The position numbers and the translations under genes were made by a program. A DNA stretch of 5,249 nt from Candidatus Harrisonbacteria bacterium RIFCSPLOWO2_02_FULL_45_10c. GTDB taxonomy: Bacteria > Patescibacteriota > Minisyncoccia > UBA6257 > 02-FULL-45-10c. Location: positions 5,654 to 10,902 of the forward strand of contig MHJM01000021.1 in the NCBI GenBank assembly GCA_001818705.1. The letters are read 5' to 3'. Under the pieces are notes generated by a model, which was not told the origin of the DNA, ran no database searches, and saw only the letters and a list, made by a program, of their open reading frames with translations. Shown piece after piece: positions 1 to 5,202 of this stretch. The stretch's first letter is position 1. Every line of letters begins with the position of its first letter.

Positions 1-1471
1 TGGCGATTACCACCACCATCCCTTCCTGGGAAAGCATTAGCCGGTCCCGCAATACCACTTCTTGGACGTCGCCGACCCCCAGGCCGTCAACCATGACGTA
101 GTAAGAATCAACATTTTCACCGGTTACCTTAACGGCATCCGGCGTCATTTCCGCGACTTTTCCATTATCCAACAGAATGGTACTTGCTTTCGGCAGGCCG
201 GCTTCTTGTCCGGTTTCGGCATTGGCGGATCGCATGAAATAATATCCGTGAATCGGGATTAAGAATTTTGGTTTTATCAGCGAAACAACCTGTTTCAATT
301 CTTCTTTCGGAGCGTGGCCGCTGGAGTGGATGTCAATAATATTTGAAGTGTAAACTTTTCCGGCTTGCCGAGCTAAGTTATCTTTTAAAACCTGGACGCT
401 GCGTTCGTTGCCGGGAATGACGGACGAAGAAAACATGATGGTATCGGTTTTTTTAATCCGGACGTGCTGGTGTTCGCCGCTCGCGATCCGCGCGAAGCCG
501 GCATTGGACTGGCCTTGGGCGCCAGTCGTCAAAATAACGATTTTATCATCTTTTAGTTTGTGAATTTCCTCCACTGGAACAAGAACATCTTTTCCCGGCT
601 TGACGTAACCGAGGTTCCGGCAAATCTGGATGTTATCTTTCATGGAGCGTCCGACAATCGCCACTTTTTTCCCGAGCTTTTCGGAAATTTTAATAATTTC
701 GGCGATTCTGGTAATCATGGAAGCGAACAGCCCGATAATTACTCTACCGTCAGCTTTTTTAATTATGGTTTCCAGATTTTTTTCCACCACCCGTTCCGAC
801 AGCGATTGGCCGCTTTCTTCCGCATTGGTGCTGTCCAGGAAAAGGGTATGGATTCCCATTTTCCCGACGCGTTCAAATTCCGAAAGCCCGAGCGGGCTGT
901 TTTTGTCGTCATAGTCAATTCGAAAATCGGCGCAGCTTACCATATTTCCGGCCGGAGTTTTCAAAATAACGCCGGTAGTGTCCGGAATGGTGTGGGCCAC
1001 TCCGAAAAATTCCGCGGTAAAGTGTTCGGACAGCTTTATGATGTCTTTATTTTTTACAATCTCAATTTTTAATTTCGGGCTATTCGGAAAATCCGCCTGG
1101 CGTTTGGCCACGATTTCCTTGGTAAGCAGGGTAGTATAAATTATCGGATTTCCCAATTTTTCAATAATGTAAGGAATGGCTCCGATGTGGTCATAGTGGC
1201 CGTGGGTAAGGATAATCGCCTTGATATTTTTCTTTTTCGGTTCCAGGTAGGAAATATTCGGGATGATAAAATCAACCCCCGGAGTTTCTTCCTGTGGAAA
1301 TTGGATGCCGGCGTCAACGATGATAATCTCATCCTGGTATTCAAAGAGCATCATATTGCGCCCGATTTCTTCAAATCCGCCCAGCGGAATGCAGCGTAAA
1401 ACCGGCGCTCCTGGTTCGGCGGAGCCCTCTCTTTTTTTCGTCGTAAATATTCTTTTTGGTGCTTTAATCAT
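1..1471 (-). CDS. rnj: Ribonuclease J (metallo-beta-lactamase / beta-CASP RNase), C-terminus beyond window
   Basis: RNase J is a cytoplasmic zinc-dependent ribonuclease with endonuclease and 5'-to-3' exonuclease activity in mRNA decay and RNA maturation. The window holds 490 codons of the N-terminal part; family members are usually about 550 residues or more, so only the C-terminal end is missing at the left edge. Visible metal-site motifs are the metallo-beta-lactamase signature THGHYDH (residues 89-95), His160 in AHTIPDTTG, and Asp182 in ADFRID. The beta-CASP part follows from roughly residue 210, with PGNER at 353-357. The late histidine motifs are DIHSSGH (380-386) and PIHG (His408). The start at 1471 leaves about 24 residues before the conserved LRCIPLGGFEEIGRN segment, a short basic extension (MIKAPKRIFTTKKRE) as seen in many RNase J proteins. 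No Shine-Dalgarno site precedes this ATG; the leader is rich in ACAAC. The gene follows tRNA-Leu by 43 bases. Family assignment is very secure; J1 versus J2 subtype cannot be set. Confidence 0.96.
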   Translation of the reverse strand, partial: MIKAPKRIFTTKKREGSAEPGAPVLRCIPLGGFEEIGRNMMLFEYQDEIIIVDAGIQFPQEETPGVDFIIPNISYLEPKKKNIKAIILTHGHYDHIGAIPYIIEKLGNPIIYTTLLTKEIVAKRQADFPNSPKLKIEIVKNKDIIKLSEHFTAEFFGVAHTIPDTTGVILKTPAGNMVSCADFRIDYDDKNSPLGLSEFERVGKMGIHTLFLDSTNAEESGQSLSERVVEKNLETIIKKADGRVIIGLFASMITRIAEIIKISEKLGKKVAIVGRSMKDNIQICRNLGYVKPGKDVLVPVEEIHKLKDDKIVILTTGAQGQSNAGFARIASGEHQHVRIKKTDTIMFSSSVIPGNERSVQVLKDNLARQAGKVYTSNIIDIHSSGHAPKEELKQVVSLIKPKFLIPIHGYYFMRSANAETGQEAGLPKASTILLDNGKVAEMTPDAVKVTGENVDSYYVMVDGLGVGDVQEVVLRDRLMLSQEGMVVVIA

Positions 1472-1514
1472 ATTGTTGTTATTTGTTGTGTGTCTATTGT
1501 TAATTGTAATGTTG
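1472..1514. repeat. GTTGT-rich low-complexity spacer between tRNA-Leu and rnj
   Basis: This spacer is made almost entirely of TTGT-type words on the plus strand (ACAA on the transcribed minus strand). GTTGT starts at 1475, 1485 and 1511, and ATTGT at 1496 and 1503. The spacing is 7-8 bases over the right half and irregular elsewhere, so it looks like a worn version of the cleaner 7-bp GTTGTNN array inside uvrC. It also serves as the untranslated leader of rnj. It contains no Shine-Dalgarno site, no hairpin with a T-run, and no clear promoter. Confidence 0.5.
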
Positions 1515-1601
1515 TGGTGCCCCCAAGAGGATTTGAACCTCTACGCCCTTGCGGGCTTACGCACCTGAAGCGTACGCGTCTGCCAGTTCCGCCATGGGGG
1601 C
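1515..1601 (-). tRNA. tRNA-Leu, anticodon CAG, with encoded CCA
   Basis: The minus strand folds as a complete 87-nt class II tRNA. The acceptor stem pairs GCCCCCA with TGGGGGC, followed by discriminator A and an encoded CCA. The D arm has a GCG/CGC stem and the GG of the loop. The anticodon arm is a perfect TACGC/GCGTA stem around loop TTCAGGT, giving anticodon CAG (plus-strand bases 1565-1567), which reads CUG leucine codons. The long variable arm is GCCC/GGGC closed by GCAA, as expected for tRNA-Leu. The T arm is AGAGG/CCTCT around TTCAAAT. The 5' end lies only 11 bases after the stop codon of the solute-binding protein gene. There is no room for a promoter outside that gene, and no terminator follows, so processing from a longer transcript by RNase P is likely. 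Confidence 0.97.
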
Positions 1602-1612
1602 ATTTATATTTT

Positions 1613-3274
1613 TTACTTAAATACTCGAGTTGTTTCCAAATACCAAAGATTGACGCTTTCGAAGCGATCCGACGGCGTGGCAATCGTTTTTTCCTCAAAT
1701 CCGCCGAGATTTTTTGGCCCGACGTAAAGATAGGTCGGAGAGTAAAGGAAAATTGCCGGCTGGTCCTGGATTATCATTTTTTGCAGTTGAAATAGCTCCT
1801 CATTGCGCTTTGTTTCATCGGAATTTGTCCGGATTGATTCAAGAAGCGCATCGACCTTTTTATTGTCATAGAGCGCCAGATTGAGTCCGGGATAAAAACG
1901 CTCCGATGAGTGCCAGAACGAGAAAATATCCGGATTATTCCTTAAAACATTTCCGAAAATAATCATTTCATAATTCCTAGTTTTGACGACTTCGTTTATA
2001 ACGTCGGTGGGATTAAGGAAAACCGGATTAAGTTTTACGCCGATAACGGACAGCATTTCTTGGATTTTTCCGATAGTGTCGGTTAAAAACGGTATCTGGG
2101 GGACAATAATGGAAAAGGAAAGAGATTCCATCTTTTTTCCGATTTTTTTCTCGCGTATACCGGTAGTTTCATTTCGCAGCCATTTTTTTTGGTCTAAAAT
2201 TTCATTGGCTTTTTGCAGGTCTACGGTATTGCCCGGATCGGTCGCCTGGTCGTAACCGCCGATAACCGGCAATATTGGCCCGTTAATAATCATGGCTTTT
2301 CCGTCGAAGACTTCGTCAACAATTTGTTTTTTATTAATAGAGTAATTAATGGCAGTAATGACATCTTTGTCGGATAAGCCGCTCTTAGTATTTTTATTTA
2401 TAAAAATGCTGTAATAGCGGGGAATAGTTTTTTCCAAAATCGCATGGCTTAATTTTAAATCGCCGATATTTTTTGGATTCAATCCGCCGAAACCGTCAAT
2501 TTTTTTGGTGTTAAAGGCGTCCAGCAATTCCGCGCTGGTTCCATAAAATTTTATGTCAAAGTTTTTAATGAACGGCGCCGCTCCGGAAAAATAGTCGTTG
2601 GTTATCAAATGGTAGTCCGTAATAAATCCGTCTTTGCGCTTCTCGAAAGAATCAAATGTGTACGGTCCGCTGCCAACCGGTTCCAGGTTAAAATTGGACA
2701 GCCGGAAATTTTCCGGCGGGATAGTTCCGAAAATGTGCCGGGGAATAATTTTCAGGTCGCGCAGATTATCCAGAAAAAAAGCGTAAGGCGTCCGAAGAGT
2801 AAACTCCACCTCCCGTTCGCTGATCCGGTTAATCACCACTCCTTGCCAGGTTAGGAAAAGCGGCGAACGGCTTTCCGAATTTTGGATAGTATCGATAGTG
2901 AAAATAACATCGTCGCTGGTCAGCGGTTTGCCGTCGCTCCAGCGGAGGTCGGTTTTCAGCAGGATGTTCCAGGTTTGCCCGTCGGGGCTAGTTTTATAGC
3001 TTTCGGCGAGATCGAGAATGTCGCTGAAAATCAGTTCGGCGAGGTCGCGGTCGGCATCGTTGGTCCCGCTTAAAAGCGGGTTGATGGCGATTGGCTGCCC
3101 GACAATGCCTTCTCGATAACCAGAACTTGGTTCCGGGACCTCAATAGTTGCCGATTGGAATACCAGCAACGCCAGGATAACGCCGGAAGTAATTCCGGTA
3201 ACGCAAAAGCACCAGAAAGCCCTTTTTTCAGTTTTAGTTAAGCTGTTAAAGATTTGATAAATACGGTTTATCAT
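1613..3274 (-). CDS. ABC-type peptide/solute-binding protein, family 5 (OppA/DppA-like), membrane-anchored
   Basis: This 553-residue protein belongs to the extracellular solute-binding protein family 5, whose members capture oligopeptides, nickel or other solutes outside the membrane for an ABC importer. Landmarks are YREGIVGQPIAINPLL (53-68), then LRWSDGKPLTSDDVIFTI (110-127), a family hallmark that follows a segment on total drug or peptide load, and a long C-terminal lobe ending in NLWYLETTRVFK. The N-terminus is short and basic (residues 1-19, LTKTEKR) followed by one hydrophobic helix (about 20-43). There is no lipobox; Cys22 and Cys24 lie at the front of the helix. I therefore infer an uncleaved membrane anchor rather than a lipoprotein. 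No permease or ATPase genes lie nearby, so the substrate is unknown. The start at 3274 is set by the basic-plus-hydrophobic N-terminus; its leader (CTCATTTTTGG) has no real Shine-Dalgarno site. It lies 48 bases after secG. Confidence 0.9.
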   Translation of the reverse strand: MINRIYQIFNSLTKTEKRAFWCFCVTGITSGVILALLVFQSATIEVPEPSSGYREGIVGQPIAINPLLSGTNDADRDLAELIFSDILDLAESYKTSPDGQTWNILLKTDLRWSDGKPLTSDDVIFTIDTIQNSESRSPLFLTWQGVVINRISEREVEFTLRTPYAFFLDNLRDLKIIPRHIFGTIPPENFRLSNFNLEPVGSGPYTFDSFEKRKDGFITDYHLITNDYFSGAAPFIKNFDIKFYGTSAELLDAFNTKKIDGFGGLNPKNIGDLKLSHAILEKTIPRYYSIFINKNTKSGLSDKDVITAINYSINKKQIVDEVFDGKAMIINGPILPVIGGYDQATDPGNTVDLQKANEILDQKKWLRNETTGIREKKIGKKMESLSFSIIVPQIPFLTDTIGKIQEMLSVIGVKLNPVFLNPTDVINEVVKTRNYEMIIFGNVLRNNPDIFSFWHSSERFYPGLNLALYDNKKVDALLESIRTNSDETKRNEELFQLQKMIIQDQPAIFLYSPTYLYVGPKNLGGFEEKTIATPSDRFESVNLWYLETTRVFK

Positions 3275-3322
3275 CCAAAAATGAGCAACGCTGCCTTACA
3301 TATTCGAAAGCCCGCGCTTCTT
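3275..3322 (-). other. secG to solute-binding protein intergenic spacer with weak hairpin
   Basis: This 48-base gap is the longest between minus-strand genes here. At its secG edge GCTTC and GAAGC (3316-3320 and 3328-3332) form a 5-bp stem with a 7-base loop that overlaps the secG stop codon. No T-run follows, so it is a poor terminator. TATGTA on the minus strand is a possible but weak -10 element without a convincing -35, so a secondary promoter for the solute-binding gene can be neither claimed nor excluded. Confidence 0.3.
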
Positions 3323-3535
3323 TTATTGAAGCAGGTCGATTAATGCCAGTACAGCAAAGGCAATGGTTAAAACAATAGTGCTGCCAAAGAGCAATTTTTC
3401 CATGCCGCGCCGGGTGTGGTAGAAACCTCCTTCACCGCCGCTGCCGAAGATTCCGGACAAACCGGAAGAACGCTCCTGGATCATAATGAGAGCGATAAGC
3501 AGAATAGAAACAATTATTTGGGCGATAGCCAGCAT
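3323..3535 (-). CDS. secG: Preprotein translocase subunit SecG
   Basis: SecG is the small accessory subunit of the SecYEG channel and helps SecA-driven export across the cytoplasmic membrane. The 70-residue product has the expected layout: TM1 (about 3-19, AIAQIIVSILLIALIMI), a glycine-rich cytoplasmic loop (SGLSGIFGSGGEGGF, 24-38), the conserved basic TRRGMEK segment (41-47), and TM2 (about 50-69). Length and order match the family well. The ATG at 3535 comes 6 bases after the upstream stop codon. The leader (TCTCTAAATAAAC) has no Shine-Dalgarno site, so coupling to the upstream gene or initiation on an unstructured AT-rich leader is likely. In E. coli secG also lies near a leucine tRNA gene (leuU); here one protein gene separates the two. 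Confidence 0.95.
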   Translation of the reverse strand: MLAIAQIIVSILLIALIMIQERSSGLSGIFGSGGEGGFYHTRRGMEKLLFGSTIVLTIAFAVLALIDLLQ

Positions 3536-3541
3536 GTTTAT

Positions 3542-3916
3542 TTAGAGAATTTTCCTGAAAAGATGCAGTACCAGATTGACTGCGGTAATAAGGAGCGTTC
3601 CGTAGATAAGAGATTTAATTTCTATTATTGTAACATTCTGACTGAGGATGTCAAGAAGATAGAGGATGCTGGCGTTAATAACAATTGTGAATAAGCCGAG
3701 AGTCAGAATGATTATCGGGCTGAGAATAAGCTTCAGAAGAGGGCGAAGAAGCAAATTAAGGGCAGTGAAGATTCCGGCTACCGCCAGAATATTGGCGAAG
3801 GTTCCGGAGATTTGGAATCCGGCTATGAAATTCGCCGCCACGAAAAGAGCGACAAGATTGGAAAGAAAGGCAAAAATAATCCTGGAAAAGAAACGCATAC
3901 TAATTAAGTATAGCAT
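3542..3916 (-). CDS. Phage holin family IV-type small membrane protein (Pfam PF04020-like)
   Basis: This 124-residue protein is nearly all hydrophobic, with about four membrane segments: roughly 12-32, 38-58, 62-89 and 100-118. The pattern ALNLLLRPLLKLILSPIII followed by LTLGLFTIVINA (about 52-82) is the hallmark of the family named after the mycobacterial four-TM phage holin. Most members are ordinary chromosomal membrane proteins of unknown role, and nothing nearby indicates a phage. The ATG at 3916 directly abuts the uvrC stop codon (TAAATG), which suggests translational coupling. A second ATG at 3898 would remove six residues (MLYLIS) and begins at MRFFSRI, a more typical start for this family; neither has a Shine-Dalgarno site. 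The next gene, secG, follows after 6 bases. Family assignment is good; function is unknown. Confidence 0.85.
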   Translation of the reverse strand: MLYLISMRFFSRIIFAFLSNLVALFVAANFIAGFQISGTFANILAVAGIFTALNLLLRPLLKLILSPIIILTLGLFTIVINASILYLLDILSQNVTIIEIKSLIYGTLLITAVNLVLHLFRKIL

Positions 3917-5158
3917 TTATTTTAAGAACATTCGGCGGCGGATTTTACGGTGATAGCGAATAACAAAGTTATGAGTAGTCTGAATGGCGACCGGAATAAT
4001 TCGCTGGATATCTGCCGGGCTTTTTGATATCGGCACCGGATGTTTTTTGAGCCCAAAAATCAGCTGATGAGGTTTGGCAAAGGAAATTACTTTTATCCCT
4101 GATCCCTTATTCTTAATCCCTAATTCGCTAACTGCTCGTTTTGCCGCGTTATACTGGGTGATTCCGCCATCAATAATGATGAGATCCGGATATGGCCACT
4201 CCGGATGATTGAGTCGCCGGGAAAGCATCTCGTACATCATACGCGGATCGTCTTCGGTGTAATTTCCTCGGATTTTAAATTTTCTCCACATTGATTTATC
4301 GGCGACCCAAGTTGTTAGTTGTCCGTTGTTGGTTGTCTGTTGTCGCCAGGCCGTCATTGCCCCGACCGCTTCTTTGCCAGAGAGGTGGGAATTATCGTAG
4401 CACTCAATTTTTTCATAAGAAGCCAGTGAGGAGTTGGCAGCATTTTTTTCCATTGAATCGAGATATGGCTGATGCGCCCAGATTTTGTCTAAAATAAGCA
4501 GTTCGTACGGATCGCGAAGTTTCTTTATGAATTTTTTATTTTTTCCGGAAAGAATAGACGCAATCGCGACAATGTTTTTTCTATAAGATATTTTTTCTTT
4601 TTTTCCTGGAGCCGCTTGTTTATTGCAACAGTAGCCGGGGCAGTTGTTGATTTGGGCGTTCAGGCAGAGGCGGAAGTGCGCAGGCCTGCCTGCCGGCAGG
4701 CAGGTGCAATAGGGGAAATATTTACGTAATAGCCGCAGGACGGTTTTAAGGGCGGCGGCATCGGTGAACGGCCCGATGCTCCGGCTGTTTTGATAAAATC
4801 GGTTTTTGTCGGTGGCGTGGCCGGCGAAGATTTTCGGAAATGCGTCGTCAGTGATAAATACATAGGCATAGGAAGAATCATCTCTCCATAAAATGTTGTA
4901 GCGAGGTTTAAGGGTTTTAATGTATTGAGATTCAATAATGAGCGCTTCAATATTAGAGCGCAGAGGAATGATTTTTAGAGAATCAGCTTCTTGATGCAGC
5001 GACTTAGTCTTAAGATCAGTAATGGCCAGGTAGCTTTTGAGGCGATTTTTTAAATTGGAGGCTTTACCCACGTAGAGTGGTATTCGCCCACGATAAAAAA
5101 TATAGATTCCGGGATCTTTTGGCGCTGATTTGATTTGTTGGATGACAGCTGTTAGCAT
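3917..5158 (-). CDS. uvrC: UvrC-type excinuclease subunit, short form lacking HhH and an intact UVR segment
   Basis: UvrC makes the two incisions of nucleotide excision repair after UvrAB finds damage. The N-terminal GIY-YIG nuclease is complete: GIY (17-19), YVG (29-31), Lys32, Arg39, Glu76 and Asn88, the same numbering I recall for Thermotoga UvrC. A cysteine cluster follows (C151, C153, C165, C173, C177, C178), probably the Fe-S site. The C-terminal RNase H-like nuclease shows YDNSH (Asp255), IIIDGG (Asp330) and THNF with His396, fitting the D-D-H triad. The protein has 413 residues against about 550-610 usually. Between Cys177 and Asp255 only a remnant of the UvrB-binding UVR segment seems left (KKLRDPYELLILDKIWAH, about 212-229), and the protein stops after YHRKIRRRMFLK with no HhH domain. 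Three short repeats lie in frame (residues 152-158, 272-283, 346-355). A promoter sits just upstream, leaving a leader of about 10 bases with no Shine-Dalgarno site. Both nucleases look intact, so I infer a working enzyme. Confidence 0.92.
   Translation of the reverse strand: MLTAVIQQIKSAPKDPGIYIFYRGRIPLYVGKASNLKNRLKSYLAITDLKTKSLHQEADSLKIIPLRSNIEALIIESQYIKTLKPRYNILWRDDSSYAYVFITDDAFPKIFAGHATDKNRFYQNSRSIGPFTDAAALKTVLRLLRKYFPYCTCLPAGRPAHFRLCLNAQINNCPGYCCNKQAAPGKKEKISYRKNIVAIASILSGKNKKFIKKLRDPYELLILDKIWAHQPYLDSMEKNAANSSLASYEKIECYDNSHLSGKEAVGAMTAWRQQTTNNGQLTTWVADKSMWRKFKIRGNYTEDDPRMMYEMLSRRLNHPEWPYPDLIIIDGGITQYNAAKRAVSELGIKNKGSGIKVISFAKPHQLIFGLKKHPVPISKSPADIQRIIPVAIQTTHNFVIRYHRKIRRRMFLK
4095..4121. 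repeat. Three ATCCCT units inside uvrC
   Basis: ATCCCT occurs at 4095-4100, 4102-4107 and 4116-4121 on the plus strand (AGGGAT on the coding strand), in an AT-rich setting of TTA and TTC words. It codes for LGIKNKGSGI (uvrC residues 346-355), between the conserved IIIDGG helix and the VISFAK strand. The usual family pattern there is a short ELGL-x-IPVIGLAK link, so the segment looks like an in-frame expansion of a loop. The distance from Asp330 to His396 (66 residues) is about 7 longer than the 59 I recall for the Thermotoga triad. Confidence 0.5.
4311..4345. repeat. Five tandem 7-bp units GTTGTNN inside uvrC
   Basis: GTTGT starts at 4311, 4318, 4325, 4332 and 4339, exactly 7 bases apart, with units GTTGTTA, GTTGTCC, GTTGTTG, GTTGTCT and GTTGTCG. 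On the coding strand it encodes the polar run RQQTTNNGQLTT (residues 272-283), where UvrC proteins normally have a short turn between the first RNase H strands (MVVF...) and the RKFKI strand. The Asp255-Asp330 distance (75) is 13 more than the 62 I recall for Thermotoga, about the size of this array. Heptanucleotide tandem repeats of this kind are known from cyanobacteria and other bacteria. Confidence 0.75.
4685..4704. repeat. Perfect 20-bp palindrome inside uvrC
   Basis: The half-site CCTGCCTGCC (4685-4694) is followed at once by its exact reverse complement (4695-4704); the next pair outward does not match. It is much richer in GC than the surrounding gene. On the uvrC strand it encodes the end of Thr152 and then CLPAGR (153-158), in the middle of the cysteine cluster. 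I recall near-identical palindromes giving LPAGRQAG-type peptides scattered through Parcubacteria proteins; that is memory and not checked here. Confidence 0.85.
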
Positions 5159-5174
5159 GTTTTTAGTTATTCAA

Positions 5175-5202
5175 AATATAGATAAGGAGCCAGTAATGTC
5201 AA
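5175..5202 (-). promoter_or_regulatory. Sigma70-like promoter for uvrC and the genes after it
   Basis: On the minus strand a perfect -35 box TTGACA (plus 5197-5202) is separated by 16 bases from a -10 box TATATT (plus 5175-5180). The expected start of transcription is near 5168, leaving a leader of about 10 bases before the uvrC ATG at 5158. The -35 box overlaps the start codon of the divergent plus-strand gene. Confidence 0.75.
5184..5189 (+). promoter_or_regulatory. Shine-Dalgarno site of the divergent plus-strand gene
   Basis: AAGGAG stands 6 bases before the ATG at 5196, an ideal match and spacing. It sets the start of the partial plus-strand gene and is the only clear ribosome binding site in the window. 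Confidence 0.75.

Noticed and set aside
560..1072. Open frame of 170 codons on the plus strand
   Set aside because: It lies antisense to the well-conserved RNase J frame, and its product resembles no family I know. It is a shadow of rnj.
1404..1426. GCTCC/GGAGC inverted repeat in the 5' part of rnj (EGSAEPGAP codons)
   Set aside because: The stem is only 5 bp with a 9-base loop, and the N-terminal extension of RNase J varies anyway, so an insertion cannot be shown from one sequence.
3316..3332. GCTTC/GAAGC hairpin at the end of secG as a terminator
   Set aside because: The stem is only 5 bp and no T-run follows on the minus strand, so termination is not supported.
3542..3916. Holin-like gene as a sign of prophage
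   Set aside because: There is no endolysin, structural or integrase gene, and this family is widespread as a chromosomal membrane protein.
3898..3916. Leaderless promoter (TATACT) just before the second ATG of the holin-like gene
   Set aside because: TATACT lies 8 bases before the ATG at 3898, but no -35 box is found at a suitable distance, and an AT-rich match of this kind is expected by chance.
4311..4345. The heptad array as a CRISPR array
   Set aside because: The units are 7 bp and directly adjacent with no spacers, and no cas gene is present.
4660..4950. 96-codon minus-strand frame containing a PACRQAG peptide
   Set aside because: It overlaps uvrC in another frame within the conserved GIY-YIG and cysteine regions. 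The peptide only reflects the palindrome read in a second frame.
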